From: JADGNF01 sp964582085
GTDB taxonomy: Archaea > Thermoproteota > Bathyarchaeia > Bathyarchaeales > Bathycorpusculaceae
Length of the DNA stretch: 64,000 nucleotides
Assembly: GCA_964582085.1 (NCBI GenBank)
Contig: CAZOPV010000017.1
Location: forward strand, 94,563-158,562
Reading direction: 5' to 3'
Notes under the pieces: model-generated
Databases searched by the model: none
Seen by the model: only the letters and a program-made list of their open reading frames with translations
What the model was told of the DNA's origin: nothing
Translations under genes and position numbers: made by a program
Part shown: piece after piece, positions 45,307 through 54,178 of the stretch
How the letters are laid out: every line of letters begins with the position of its first letter
How positions within the stretch are numbered: position 1 is the stretch's first letter

Positions 45307-46732
45307 ATCTCATAGCCTCCGCGGGGCTTGTTTTTGATGCCCGCCAAGCAGGGTAAAGACTGCCTAAGGCGCCTAACAAGATAGAGGCACCAAACGTCAG
45401 CAACATAAGTTGTGGATCCACAGTAACCGCATTAACTGCTGTAGCGGCGTCTGCGACGACTACTCTCGTATTGCCCAGTGGATTTACAGTTGGAAGTAAA
45501 ATAGACGAGAAGAAGGGGGCTGCTATTGTTCCTATTGCAATGCCAACTACACCACCTACTGTGCTGAGAATAATGCCTTCAAGCATGAATTGACTCAGAA
45601 TGTTGCGGTCACTAAAACCAATGGCTTTGAGAGTGCCAATTTCTTTTGTTCTCTCACGTATAGTGTACAACATTACAAATAATACAAGCAAGCTGGTAGC
45701 GGTCACCACAATAACAATTTCTTGGAAGGCTGTAGCTTGTGTATGAATTAGAGTCGCTTGAGCATCTTGAAGTGCGGCAGTGTAACGAGCTTGCATATTA
45801 TTCAACTGGTCTAGGCGTTGCTGAGCCGTGAGTACGTTAAGTTCGGGATGCAAAGAACTTACAGCATTAGCCACGTCAGAAACACTACTACTATCGTTTG
45901 CAAAAACTAAGAGACTAGTGATGTATCCTATGTTGTTGGTTACTGTTTGGGCGTCAGTTAGGTTCATGTAGAGCGTCATAATATCTGAAACGCCAGTTGA
46001 CTCATATACGCCAACTACTTCAAAAGTTTGACCTAAAATTTCAATTTTATCACCTACTCTTGCGTCAAAGAACATTGTGTTGTTTTCGCTTAGGAGAACA
46101 ACACCGCTGTCTCCTGCCTGCAGATTTCTGCCAGCTGTGATATTAGTTGGAAGGATAGGGTAGTTGTCAACAAGGGAAGTCAGAGGAACGCCTTCAATTA
46201 TGTAATCTGGAACCATGCGGGCGAAACTTCGTCCGAACATTTCTATTGTTTCGTTTTCGCCTTGAGAGACCTCCAGAATTGGGACAACTGCTGCAACACC
46301 TGAAATTGATTGGATGTCTGTGTATAGAGTTTCATTCATGGCAACGTTTCCTCTACCGCCAAAGGGACCGCCGCCAAACTGACCCGGCAGCCTGCCGCCT
46401 CCAAATTGTCCTGGCGTAAAATTACCAGTAAAGCTTCCAGACCTCTGACCACCTACGAAGTTCTCTGGTGGCGAAGCGGTGAAACCAAAACCCTCGAAAC
46501 TTGGAGTTAAACTGCATTCGATTTGGGTTAATGCTCTACTAATAGAAGTTTCTGTCCTAGTAATTGTCTCGCTTAAGCTTTCAGTCATGGTTTGGGTAGC
46601 GGTTTGATTAGCGGTTATGCCTGCGGGTATCGAAATTAGAATCGCCATAGAAAAGCCCAATGCTAGAATAACTAGTAGTGCTCTGACTTTTCGCCTTGAA
46701 ATATTTCTGTACGCCCTATTTAAAACACCCAT
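45299..46732 (-). CDS. ABC transporter permease (MacB/FtsX type)
   Basis: About 477 aa from the ATG at 46732 (an upstream TTG/ATG at 46741 is possible). One N-terminal membrane helix (RALLVILALGFSMAILISIP), a large extracytoplasmic MacB_PCD domain, then the three C-terminal helices of FtsX proteins with RERTKEIGTLKAIGFSDRNI. The extracytoplasmic domain carries an unusual Gly/Phe-rich stretch (about residues 100-130, for example GQFGGGRLPGQFGGGPFGG). With the ATPase and HtrA it forms one operon, likely exporting or handling envelope lipids or peptides. Confidence 0.9.
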   Translation of the reverse strand: MGVLNRAYRNISRRKVRALLVILALGFSMAILISIPAGITANQTATQTMTESLSETITRTETSISRALTQIECSLTPSFEGFGFTASPPENFVGGQRSGSFTGNFTPGQFGGGRLPGQFGGGPFGGRGNVAMNETLYTDIQSISGVAAVVPILEVSQGENETIEMFGRSFARMVPDYIIEGVPLTSLVDNYPILPTNITAGRNLQAGDSGVVLLSENNTMFFDARVGDKIEILGQTFEVVGVYESTGVSDIMTLYMNLTDAQTVTNNIGYITSLLVFANDSSSVSDVANAVSSLHPELNVLTAQQRLDQLNNMQARYTAALQDAQATLIHTQATAFQEIVIVVTATSLLVLFVMLYTIRERTKEIGTLKAIGFSDRNILSQFMLEGIILSTVGGVVGIAIGTIAAPFFSSILLPTVNPLGNTRVVVADAATAVNAVTVDPQLMLLTFGASILLGALGSLYPAWRASKTSPAEAMRYE

Positions 46733-46741
46733 CGATTGCAC

Positions 46742-47091
46742 CAGCTTTGGTTTTGAGAAGAAGTTAACACATTTTCATAATGACCTAATCGTCTTAATGC
46801 CTGATGAGTGGTCTTGTCCATTTTTCATCTGTCCTTACCGTTTGTTTTATGATATTCAGCAGTTCAAAGCAGGCGAAAAAGAAGACTTTCCTGCTCTGAA
46901 CCGACGAGTTTTCGAGGGAGGGCATTACATTTTACGCCCTTCCCATGAAGGTGTAAGTAAATATAAAATAATTTTTCAAAATTATACCCAAATTTATCCC
47001 CAATCAAAAGTATAACCCAACTGTAGGATGCTTTGAATTTGGGAACAAGCTTATTACCGCCTTTATAATAGGGGAAAAAGGAATCGGCGGA
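46742..47091. other. Divergent intergenic region with an inverted repeat
   Basis: This gap separates the ABC operon (minus) from the winged-helix gene (plus). An inverted repeat, GGGAGGGC and GCCCTTCCC with a 12-base loop, lies at about 46915-46945. A TATA-like element for the plus gene is near 47061-47071 (CTTTATAATAG). The plus-strand frame across the gap looks non-coding. The arrangement suits control of both transcripts by the winged-helix protein. Confidence 0.4.
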
Positions 47092-47403
47092 GTGAATGGG
47101 TTGTCGACTAGCGTGCGCCCCTTAAAGTATGTGCTCGGATGGTTAATCGCAGGCACTAGAGGAGGCATCACACGCGCAGAAATAATCAAGACCATACATA
47201 AAACTCCGCAAAACGCCAACCAATTGGCAAACACGCTCAGGATGGACTATAAAACAGTGCGATACCATCTGGAAGTTCTAGAGAAAAACCGAATCTTAAC
47301 CTCAGTTGGAGACAAGTATGGAGCAACATATTTCCTGACACAAACCATGGAAGATAACTACCGCGTGTTTGAGGAGATTCTGAACAGAATCTGGAAAAAG
47401 TAG
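47092..47403 (+). CDS. Winged-helix transcription regulator (ArsR-like fold)
   Basis: A 103-aa winged-helix protein. The helix-turn-helix is QNANQLANTLRMDYKTVRYHLEVLEKN (cited as the DYKTVRYHLEVLEKN recognition helix), followed by a wing VGDKYGATYFLT. No metal-site cysteines. The GTG start is preceded by GGCGGA. It is followed 30 bases later by a four-helix membrane protein and is divergent from the ABC-HtrA operon, which it may control. Confidence 0.85.
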   Translation: MNGLSTSVRPLKYVLGWLIAGTRGGITRAEIIKTIHKTPQNANQLANTLRMDYKTVRYHLEVLEKNRILTSVGDKYGATYFLTQTMEDNYRVFEEILNRIWKK

Positions 47404-47433
47404 AAAAGGAAGAGAAATAGAGGGAAGATCTGT

Positions 47434-47889
47434 ATGAATAGGAATCTAAAAATTTGGCTATTCACCGTCATGGCAGCTGTTTTAGCTATAGCTGCGCTTG
47501 CAGCGTTTTTGGCAGTTTATACCATTAACCAGCCAAGAACACAGGGCACCCCCCATTTTCCATTTAGACCTATGCCGATTCAGAGAATCAACCCAGCGGA
47601 CATAGAGCTCTACTACATAGCCCGCACAGTTTTTTCCACCATCAACATAGCGCTTTTAATTGCCCTCATAACTACCTATGGTAGCATATACATCAAAACA
47701 CGTTCCCACTTCACAATTGGGCTGCTAATATTTGCAACCTTCTTCCTCATAAAGGACGTTACATGGAGCCCTTTTATAATCGGAGCTTTTGGATTTGGCA
47801 TCTTCGGGTTGGGACCATTTGCGTTTTTGCCAGACTTATTTGAGTTTGCGGCGTTATCTGTACTCTTGTATTTAACTATCAAGTACTAA
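47434..47889 (+). CDS. Four-helix membrane protein of unknown function
   Basis: A 151-aa protein with membrane helices at about residues 7-30, 58-80, 87-105 and 112-148. Residues 35-50 form an extracytoplasmic Pro-rich loop. It is encoded just after the winged-helix regulator, a pairing seen often in Archaea where the membrane partner may sense a signal. That role is an inference. Confidence 0.75.
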   Translation: MNRNLKIWLFTVMAAVLAIAALAAFLAVYTINQPRTQGTPHFPFRPMPIQRINPADIELYYIARTVFSTINIALLIALITTYGSIYIKTRSHFTIGLLIFATFFLIKDVTWSPFIIGAFGFGIFGLGPFAFLPDLFEFAALSVLLYLTIKY

Positions 47890-47988
47890 AGCAAACGCGA
47901 AGAGTTAATAAAACAGGTTCACACAGAAATGAACAGACGATCCCCTATCGAACAAACGGTATATTCCTTTTAAAAGGATAGAATTTTC

Positions 47989-50070
47989 ATGTCAACCAAA
48001 CTACACAAAGAGAAAAAACCCAATCGCCTCATAAAAGAAAAGAGTCCTTATCTTCTTCAACACGCCTACAACCCAGTTGACTGGTTCCCATGGAGTGAAG
48101 AAGCATTTGAAAAAGCGAAAATGGAAAACAAGCCTATCTTCCTCAGCATCGGCTACTCCACTTGCCATTGGTGTCACGTCATGGAAAAAGAGTGTTTCAA
48201 TGATGAGGAAGTTGCCGCGCTTTTGAATGAGGCGTTTGTGTGCATAAAAGTAGACCGCGAAGAACGCCCAGATTTAGATGCAACTTATATGGCGGTTTGT
48301 CAAGCGTTAGGGCGAAACTGTGGGTGGCCACTGCATATTTTAATGACTCCTAGCAAGAACCCGTTTTTTGCAGCTACTTACATACCTAAGAACGGTAGGA
48401 GTGGCATGTTGGGACTTATGGAGTTGGTTCCGCAAGTAATTGAGATTTGGGAAACACGGCGAGCTCAGTTGGAGATTGTCGGCGCGGACATCAGGAGTCG
48501 TGTAGAGACTTTAGAAAAAAGGATGGCAACGGAGGAAGGACTGGGAAAAGAGGTGTTGGATGATGCTTACGAAAAATTGGTTGCAGATTTTGACTGGGAA
48601 AATGGAGGTTTTGGCACTGCTCCCAAATTTCCCCGGCCGCATACGATGATGTTTTTGCTACGTTATTGGAAGAGAACATGCAAAAAAGAAGCACGAGATA
48701 TGGTAGAGAAAACACTACGGTATATGCGGTTGGGAGGTATTTTTGACCAATTAGGGTTTGGTTTTCACCGCTACAGCACTGATTCTCAGTGGTTGGTGCC
48801 ACATTTTGAGAAAATGCTCTATGACCAAGCTTTGCTTGCGCTATCTTACACGGAGATTTATCAAGTTACAGGTGCAGACAAATTCAAATTGACAGCAAAA
48901 GAAACCTTGGACTATGTGCTGAGAGATTTAGTTTCGCCTGAAGGCGTCTTCTATTCAGCTGAAGACGCAGACTCTGAGGGAGAAGAAGGCAAATTTTACC
49001 TGTGGTCAATGGAAGAAATCACAAAAACACTGCCAAAGGAAGAAGCAGAGTTGGCAATTCGGCTTTTTGGAATCCTCCCTGAAGGCAACTACGTTGATCC
49101 TAGTGTGGGGAGGCAAAATAACCAAAACATTCTGCATATTCCCAAGCCACTGGACTCTATAGCCGCCGAATCAGGTTTAACACTTGATGAATTAATCCGT
49201 CTCTTAGGCAAGGTTAGAAATCTACTTTTTGAGATGAGAAAAAATCGTGTTCGACCATTGCGAGATGAAAAAGTACTGGTTGACTGGAACGGCTTGATGA
49301 TAGCAGCATTAGCTAGAGCTAAAGCCATCTTTGAGGAACCCAGGTATCTTCAAGCTGCGGTTAAAGCAGCAGACTTTATTCTATGCAACCTGAGAAAACC
49401 TAATGGAGAACTTCATCATCTTTGGGTTAAAGGAGAAAAAGCTGTTGACGGCTTCTTAGACGATTACGCGTTCCTGACGTTTGGGTTAATTGAGCTTTAT
49501 GAAGCTACGTTTGAAGAAAAGTATCTACAAACAGCAGCAGATTTGACCAACCTAATGCTATCGCAGTTTTGGGATACAAAAGAAGGCGGGTTCTATTTCA
49601 CGTGCAGAGATGCTGACACTACAATGCCAAGGATGAAGCACGTTTACGATGGGGCTTTGCCTTCAGGCAACTCTATGGCATTGCTGAATCTGTTGCGGCT
49701 TGCACGCTTAATGGGTAACACTGGCTATGAAGAGACAGCAAGGAAAACGTTCAACGTTTTTGCGGAAGAAGTGAAAGAGGCCCCGCAAGCTTACACGTTC
49801 ATGCTTGCAGCTTTAGATTTTTCTTTGGGACCAGTATACAGCGTTATTTTAGTGGGGAAAGTTGATTCGAAAGACACCAAGGAGATGCTGTTGGCGCTCA
49901 GAAAGAACTATGTGCCTAACCTCGTTATTTCGCTCAAACAAGCAAATGAAGCAGGCGTAGGATACGAAAAAATTGATGGAAAAACTACTGCTTACGTCTG
50001 CTGCGACCAAACATGCATGCCTCCCACAAACGATACAGCAAAAATGCTGGAAATAATCGGTCTAAGCTAA
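47989..50070 (+). CDS. DUF255 thioredoxin-domain protein (YyaL/spermatogenesis-associated 20 family)
   Basis: A 693-aa protein. The N-terminal DUF255 thioredoxin-like domain has the redox motif CHWC (Cys59, Cys62) and the family signature SPYLLQHAYNPVDW. The rest is an (alpha/alpha)6-barrel of the type found in N-acylglucosamine epimerases, with HFEKMLYDQ and PSGNSMALLNLLRL. Full-length for the family. The biochemical role is not settled. Its stop lies 11 bases before the next gene. Confidence 0.93.
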   Translation: MSTKLHKEKKPNRLIKEKSPYLLQHAYNPVDWFPWSEEAFEKAKMENKPIFLSIGYSTCHWCHVMEKECFNDEEVAALLNEAFVCIKVDREERPDLDATYMAVCQALGRNCGWPLHILMTPSKNPFFAATYIPKNGRSGMLGLMELVPQVIEIWETRRAQLEIVGADIRSRVETLEKRMATEEGLGKEVLDDAYEKLVADFDWENGGFGTAPKFPRPHTMMFLLRYWKRTCKKEARDMVEKTLRYMRLGGIFDQLGFGFHRYSTDSQWLVPHFEKMLYDQALLALSYTEIYQVTGADKFKLTAKETLDYVLRDLVSPEGVFYSAEDADSEGEEGKFYLWSMEEITKTLPKEEAELAIRLFGILPEGNYVDPSVGRQNNQNILHIPKPLDSIAAESGLTLDELIRLLGKVRNLLFEMRKNRVRPLRDEKVLVDWNGLMIAALARAKAIFEEPRYLQAAVKAADFILCNLRKPNGELHHLWVKGEKAVDGFLDDYAFLTFGLIELYEATFEEKYLQTAADLTNLMLSQFWDTKEGGFYFTCRDADTTMPRMKHVYDGALPSGNSMALLNLLRLARLMGNTGYEETARKTFNVFAEEVKEAPQAYTFMLAALDFSLGPVYSVILVGKVDSKDTKEMLLALRKNYVPNLVISLKQANEAGVGYEKIDGKTTAYVCCDQTCMPPTNDTAKMLEIIGLS

Positions 50071-50081
50071 GGGGAACCACT

Positions 50082-50510
50082 TTGAGTAAGCGATTTGGCA
50101 TGAAAAAGAAAGTGTTTATCTCTGGACCAATACAAGGCATGGAAAACCAACAAGACTATAGGCAGGTAATAACGGAAATCTGCAAACAGTTAGGCTTGGA
50201 GGTAATTGACCCCTGGCTCCGCGAGAAAGTCATTTACCGCAAAGATGAACCCTGCTGGTGGAATAAAGTGCCAGTTGCGGATTTTGTGCAACGGGATCTT
50301 GAGGATGCAGACAGATGCGACATTATGGTGGTTTATATGCCTAAAATTTCGGCTGGTGCCTGCATGGAGTTATTTTACGCAAAAGGAAAAGGGAAAAAAA
50401 TAATTGTTGTTTCAGCCATAGAGTGTCTAAGTCCATGGATTACTTACCATGCAGATATTATTGTAAAAAATTTTGTGGAGCTTAAGGCTGCGTTGAAACA
50501 GGTTTCATAG
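50082..50510 (+). CDS. Nucleoside 2-deoxyribosyltransferase-like protein
   Basis: About 142 aa from the TTG at 50082, which has GGGGAA upstream (ATG 50100 is an alternative). KKKVFISGPIQGMENQ, a DLEDADRCDIMVVYM segment and SAGACMELFYAKGKGK match the Rossmann-like nucleoside 2-deoxyribosyltransferase/YtoQ group. The conserved Asp and Glu are in place. It may act on modified nucleosides or nucleotides; the substrate is unknown. The next gene begins directly after its stop. Confidence 0.8.
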   Translation: MSKRFGMKKKVFISGPIQGMENQQDYRQVITEICKQLGLEVIDPWLREKVIYRKDEPCWWNKVPVADFVQRDLEDADRCDIMVVYMPKISAGACMELFYAKGKGKKIIVVSAIECLSPWITYHADIIVKNFVELKAALKQVS

Positions 50511-50915
50511 GTGAAGTTAGGTCTGAAAGGAATCTATGTATTAATTATCCAGCTGAAGAAAGATCTCAATATAAAAATTGGCTCTTTAGGTACAGTAACG
50601 TTAAAAGAGGGAACTTATGCTTACGTTGGTTCCGCGCAAAAAAATTTAGAGCATCGAGTAAAACGTCACCTAAGAAAGATGAAGCGTAAATTTTGGCATA
50701 TAGACTACTTGTTAAATAGCGAATATGCCAGCGTTGTGGAGGTACGTTACAAGCGAGGAGACAAAACAGAAGAATGCAAAGTGGCCGATTTAATCGCCAA
50801 GCAAGGTGAAGCAGTAGAAGGCTTTGGCTCCTCAGACTGCCACTGCAGAGGTCATTTATTCCACATTGAGAGCCACATGTTTCTTGAAAAAGAAATGCAA
50901 AAAATTAAGCTTTAA
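50511..50915 (+). CDS. GIY-YIG domain protein (DUF123)
   Basis: A 134-aa protein. KGIYVLII is the GIY strand and GTYAYVGSA is the YIG strand of the nuclease-like fold. RVKRHLRK carries the conserved Arg/His, and FGSSDCHCRGHLFH is the C-terminal DUF123 signature with likely metal-binding Cys/His. In Archaea this domain occurs alone or next to endonuclease III, hinting at DNA repair. The GTG start abuts the previous stop (TAGGTG). Confidence 0.88.
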   Translation: MKLGLKGIYVLIIQLKKDLNIKIGSLGTVTLKEGTYAYVGSAQKNLEHRVKRHLRKMKRKFWHIDYLLNSEYASVVEVRYKRGDKTEECKVADLIAKQGEAVEGFGSSDCHCRGHLFHIESHMFLEKEMQKIKL

Positions 50916-51055
50916 AGAAAACAAGTTATTATATCAAATTTAGCCGCTATAGCTTCAACATTTTCCAGCCAATTTTTCATAGTCTTAAGATTTTCCGCTC
51001 TGCCTAAGGGGCAACTTTCAGGCGAATGATTCAGAACTTGGAGCACACAAATCAC
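50912..51055 (-). pseudogene. Truncated DUF3303-like gene
   Basis: A 47-codon minus-strand frame starts at GTG 51055 (GGTGA upstream). It reads CVLQVLNHSPESCPLG, then MKNWLENVEAIAAKFDI, like the N-terminal half of small DUF3303-type proteins. It ends abruptly at a stop that overlaps the end of the convergent DUF123 gene. The C-terminal half is missing, so it looks like a deletion remnant. Confidence 0.45.
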
Positions 51056-51162
51056 AAGTTCACCAACAATTTTTTTCTAAATTTTAGGTGTGATGATAAC
51101 CTTACATCTTTGCTGAAGTGTGTTAAATCGCCCCCTAAGCAAACATCAAAAGAAAGGAAGTT

Positions 51163-51639
51163 TTGAGTGAAAACTTTTTTTATCAGATGATGGTTTACTA
51201 TAAAAGCATGTCCTCAACCAAAAAAATGATTGTAGAATGGAAAGGCAACTATCGATTAGAAGCTAAAAATGAAAAGGGTATATCCGTAAAGTTTGATGCC
51301 CCAAAAGAGCATGGAGGAGAAGAAACTGCTCTCTCACCCATGGAAAACGTGTTGGCTAGCCTTGCCACATGCAGTAGCTTTCATGTTTTAACGATTCTAA
51401 AGAAGAAGAGGCAAAAAGTTACAGGTTACTCAGTAGAAGCCACAGCGGAAAGAAGAGAAGACCCGCCGCCTAGAGTTTTCACAAAAATCCACCTCAAATA
51501 CATAGTCAAAGGAGAAAACATAAGCCCCAGCGCAGTTGAAAGTGCCATCAAACTTTCAGAGGAAAAATACTGCTCCGTAGGCGGCATGCTACAAAAAGCG
51601 GTACCTATAACTTCGTCTTATGAAGTAGTTTCCGAATAG
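51163..51639 (+). CDS. OsmC/Ohr-family peroxiredoxin-like protein
   Basis: Up to 158 aa from the TTG at 51163 (AAGGAAG just upstream); homology to the family begins at the ATG at 51208. The two conserved cysteines are in LATCSSFHVL and EEKYCSVGGML. In OsmC/Ohr enzymes these form the thiol-disulfide centre that reduces organic hydroperoxides. The family's VEATAERREDPPPRVFTKIH block is present. Single gene. Confidence 0.88.
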   Translation: MSENFFYQMMVYYKSMSSTKKMIVEWKGNYRLEAKNEKGISVKFDAPKEHGGEETALSPMENVLASLATCSSFHVLTILKKKRQKVTGYSVEATAERREDPPPRVFTKIHLKYIVKGENISPSAVESAIKLSEEKYCSVGGMLQKAVPITSSYEVVSE

Positions 51640-51679
51640 GGATTTAGCACAAAGTTTTTTTAAATAAAAGGGTAACCTT

Positions 51680-52817
51680 TCAGGGTATTTCAAATCGCAC
51701 ATTTAAGTTTGCCTGAGCACTTTTTGGTGGAGAGTTCTTTTTTGTTACCAAAAATCCCAACGCCCCTATGACAGCTACAATGAATATTACAAGCCAATAC
51801 CATGTTTCAATCTGAGGCTCCGCCGGAACAATTGAAGGAGAAGGGGAGGGTTTAGTTGACAATTGGGTTACTGAAGTTGATGAAACCTAATTTTGAGAAA
51901 TGGTGCTTGATGCCTCAGATGTACCAAAAACGTAAACGTTATGATCCCATGAACCTACATAAACATAGTCTCCAGCTACCGCAGGCGATGAGTCAACCCA
52001 ACCCTGGGTTTCGTAGCTCCAAATTTTTGCCCCGTTGTAGCGTTCAAACAATAAATATTATTATCTTCAGAACCTATGTAGACATAGCCGCCGCTGACGG
52101 CAGGAGACGACTGAATTACGTTTCCTGTACTATAATTCCAGATTTTTACTCCTGTCAAAGCGTCCAGACAATACACGTTGCTGTCAACAGAACCCAAATA
52201 AACATAGCCATTAACTACTGCGGGAGAGGATTCTACAAGACTGCCTGCTGTGTAGTTCCATATTTTCTCACCAGTTTGAGCATCCAAACAATAAATGTTT
52301 CTGTCCCAAGAACCTACATAAACAAAACCATAAGCTACTGCAGGGGAAGATTGAACAGTCACGCTTGTTGTAAAATTCCATATTTTTACGTCTGTAGAGG
52401 CATTGAGGCAATAGACATTTCTATCATAGCACCCAAATAAAGATAATCATCAATGACGGTTGCAGAAGAACCAAAAGCACTTCGACCAGAGTAATTCCAG
52501 ATTTTCTCTCCTGTCGTAGCGTTTACTGTCTAAACGCTACGGTCATCAGACGCTACATAGACGCAACCGTCCCTCACTGAGGGAGAAGCCCAGATAAGTG
52601 CCTACTTGCATAAATCCACAGTACATCAGAAGTGGCAAGCGGAGCGCTGTCCGAGAAACCAGTATGAGCTAAATCGTGACGGAACATGGGCCACTCATCA
52701 AAATAAGAGAATAGCAGAGACAGACAAATTCAGGGCAGAAGGTAACACAAAAGCCGAAAAGATAAAGATGAAAATAAGTATAGCAAAAATACGTTTAGTG
52801 AGCAGGATACATGTCAC
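51680..52817 (-). pseudogene. Decayed PQQ-repeat (beta-propeller) surface protein gene
   Basis: Pieces in all three minus frames reconstruct one secreted protein of about 370 aa. A signal peptide (from GTG 52817, KRIFAILIFIFIFSAFVLP) is followed after a frameshift by DEWPMFRHDLAHTGFS. Then come at least five propeller repeats (YVGSWDRNIYCLDAQTGEKIW and kin), the longest intact run at 51976-52362. A C-terminal Pro/Ser linker and membrane anchor (WYWLVIFIVAVIGALGF) end it. Several frameshifts and an in-frame stop mark it as dead. Intact relatives are common surface proteins in Archaea. Its TATA box (TTTAAATTTA on the minus strand, near 52846) is still visible. Confidence 0.8.
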
Positions 52818-52941
52818 TTGATAGAGAGCAAAAGTACAATAATAAATTTAAATATATTTTGTTGATTTTAAAAGACTAAAAGGAAAAAGACATGCGAACG
52901 TCGCCAAAGAGAATCGTAGTTCAGAGCGCACAGCGCATAAC

Positions 52942-52955
52942 AATATTTAAATATT
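52942..52955. promoter_or_regulatory. Palindrome AATATTTAAATATT, candidate ArsR operator (site 1)
   Basis: A perfect 14-bp palindrome whose centre is also a TATA-box sequence (TTTAAATA). The arsR start codon is 20 bases downstream, so the transcript is probably leaderless. Repressor bound here would block TBP directly. The core ATATTTAAATAT recurs at four more promoters between 54.1 and 59.9 kb. Confidence 0.65.
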
Positions 52956-52975
52956 CACTTTTCCACTTTTAGTTG

Positions 52976-53299
52976 ATGACATCAAAAGTTCAAGACAAAA
53001 ACAAGTTTAAAGCAAAACTCTTCAAGGCTCTCTCAGACCCCGCCAGGCTTGATATACTAGAGTTTATGCGTGATGGCGAAAAATGCGTCTGCGAAATAAT
53101 TCCCCACGTAAAACTTATCCAACCTGTAGTTTCCCGCCACCTGAAAATTTTAAAAGAATGTGGCGTAGTGAGGTTCAAAAAAGACGGCAACCGAAGACTT
53201 TACTCGATAACAGACCAACGGATATTTCAAATTATTGATGGGATAACTCCTGAACTGGTCAACACCTTCACGGAAAAAATGCTGGAACAAATAATATAA
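52976..53299 (+). CDS. ArsR-family metalloregulatory repressor (1)
   Basis: A 107-aa winged-helix repressor. The DNA-binding helix is PVVSRHLKILKECG. The metal-site helix reads GEKCVCEII, with Cys37 and Cys39 (from the ATG at 52976) matching the CVCD/E motif that binds As(III) or Sb(III) in ArsR. A TTG directly upstream (52973) is an alternative start. It lies 21 bases after a palindrome that is probably its own operator. Confidence 0.92.
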   Translation: MTSKVQDKNKFKAKLFKALSDPARLDILEFMRDGEKCVCEIIPHVKLIQPVVSRHLKILKECGVVRFKKDGNRRLYSITDQRIFQIIDGITPELVNTFTEKMLEQII

Positions 53300-53324
53300 G
53301 TTGAAAAAGGTAGGGTAACACTAA

Positions 53325-53486
53325 GTGGATTATCCACTATGTGAGTATATACAATGCATAAATTGGAAAGAAGGACGCTGCACTCTTAAGGATCCAGAGA
53401 AAGTTGGAGATTCATGCTTGGATTATGAAGATGCAATGGATGCACTTAGACTAAGGGCTGATGCCATAAAAGGGACATTAGGATAA
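53325..53486 (+). CDS. Cys-rich 53-aa protein
   Basis: A small frame starting at GTG 53325, 25 bases after arsR(1). It has four cysteines (Cys6, Cys11, Cys19, Cys31) in the first 31 residues (DYPLCEYIQCINWKEGRCT), then an acidic helix. GGTAGGG lies about 12 bases upstream. The position suggests a small metal- or metalloid-binding protein co-transcribed with the repressor; no family recognised. Confidence 0.55.
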   Translation: MDYPLCEYIQCINWKEGRCTLKDPEKVGDSCLDYEDAMDALRLRADAIKGTLG

Positions 53487-53504
53487 AAGAATATAGAACC
53501 GACG

Positions 53505-53699
53505 TTATCCTTCGCCGCAAGCTAATCCATACATAGCTTTGATGTATTGCTGTGCGTCCTCTTTAGTCTTAAATGGGCCATACGTGAAGTCATACTGGGG
53601 ATGGCTTTCTTTCGTTGGCGGTGTTTCGGATTCAAAAACTTCAGGTTTAGCAGCAGTTTGTTTAAATCCAATGTAGATACCCAAAGTTATCAGCTCCAT
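53505..53699 (-). CDS. Small hypothetical protein
   Basis: About 64 aa from the ATG at 53699 (frame open to 53735). It starts MELITLGIYIGFKQ and ends with YGPFKTKEDAQQYIKAMYG, a pattern like SPOR-type or 'GPF-T-KEEA' repeats of small archaeal proteins. Function unknown. It converges on the Cys-rich small gene. Confidence 0.55.
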   Translation of the reverse strand: MELITLGIYIGFKQTAAKPEVFESETPPTKESHPQYDFTYGPFKTKEDAQQYIKAMYGLACGEG

Positions 53700-53765
53700 T
53701 CTACACCAAAATGTTTGGTACTTGCTTATAAACAAACTTTCATGTTCAAATTAATTTTATCCTGA

Positions 53766-54131
53766 ATTTCTGGTATGTGTTCGAGGGTTTTTCTCTTTGG
53801 CTCATTAAACGTCCAGCCTATAGCATCTAAAAAAGATCGAGAATAAAAATTCAATTCTGCAACTCGTTGCTACAACAAAAGCAATTTTAACAACCATCTC
53901 CTATTTGGGCAACTTTAGGTTAGCACATAGAAGACATATAACAGGTTCTTTCACAACAATCACCTTTATAGGGCCTAACGTTCTTAAGTAACCAACAGTT
54001 GCAATCCACCTATCACTTTTGATTTACCAACATAAGAAATTAAACAAGTTACCGTCTGGTGCTTGGCAGTGTTTTTTAGCCGCTAGGTGAAAAATGCATG
54101 TTTCATTTGTATCAGTAAACAGCAAATTAAC
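53766..54131. other. Intergenic region before arsR(2)
   Basis: No confident gene. A minus-strand stretch near 53770-53880 reads like a short protein remnant (AIGWTFNEPKRKTLEHIPE) between two stops, without a clear start. The rest looks non-coding and A+T rich and runs into operator site 2. Confidence 0.35.
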
Positions 54132-54149
54132 AACATATTTAAATATGTT
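54132..54149. promoter_or_regulatory. Palindrome AACATATTTAAATATGTT, candidate ArsR operator (site 2)
   Basis: A perfect 18-bp palindrome centred on a TTTAAATA TATA box, 29 bases before the start of arsR(2). It contains the shared core ATATTTAAATAT and is the longest ungapped version. Placement over the TATA box implies repression by blocking TBP. Confidence 0.7.
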
Positions 54150-54178
54150 ATGACTTTCTTATGTTCTGGAAATAAAAG

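Noticed and set aside
46617..47015. A 132-codon plus-strand frame in the divergent gap before the winged-helix gene
   Set aside because: It overlaps the start of the ABC permease antisense and the promoter region; no protein features.
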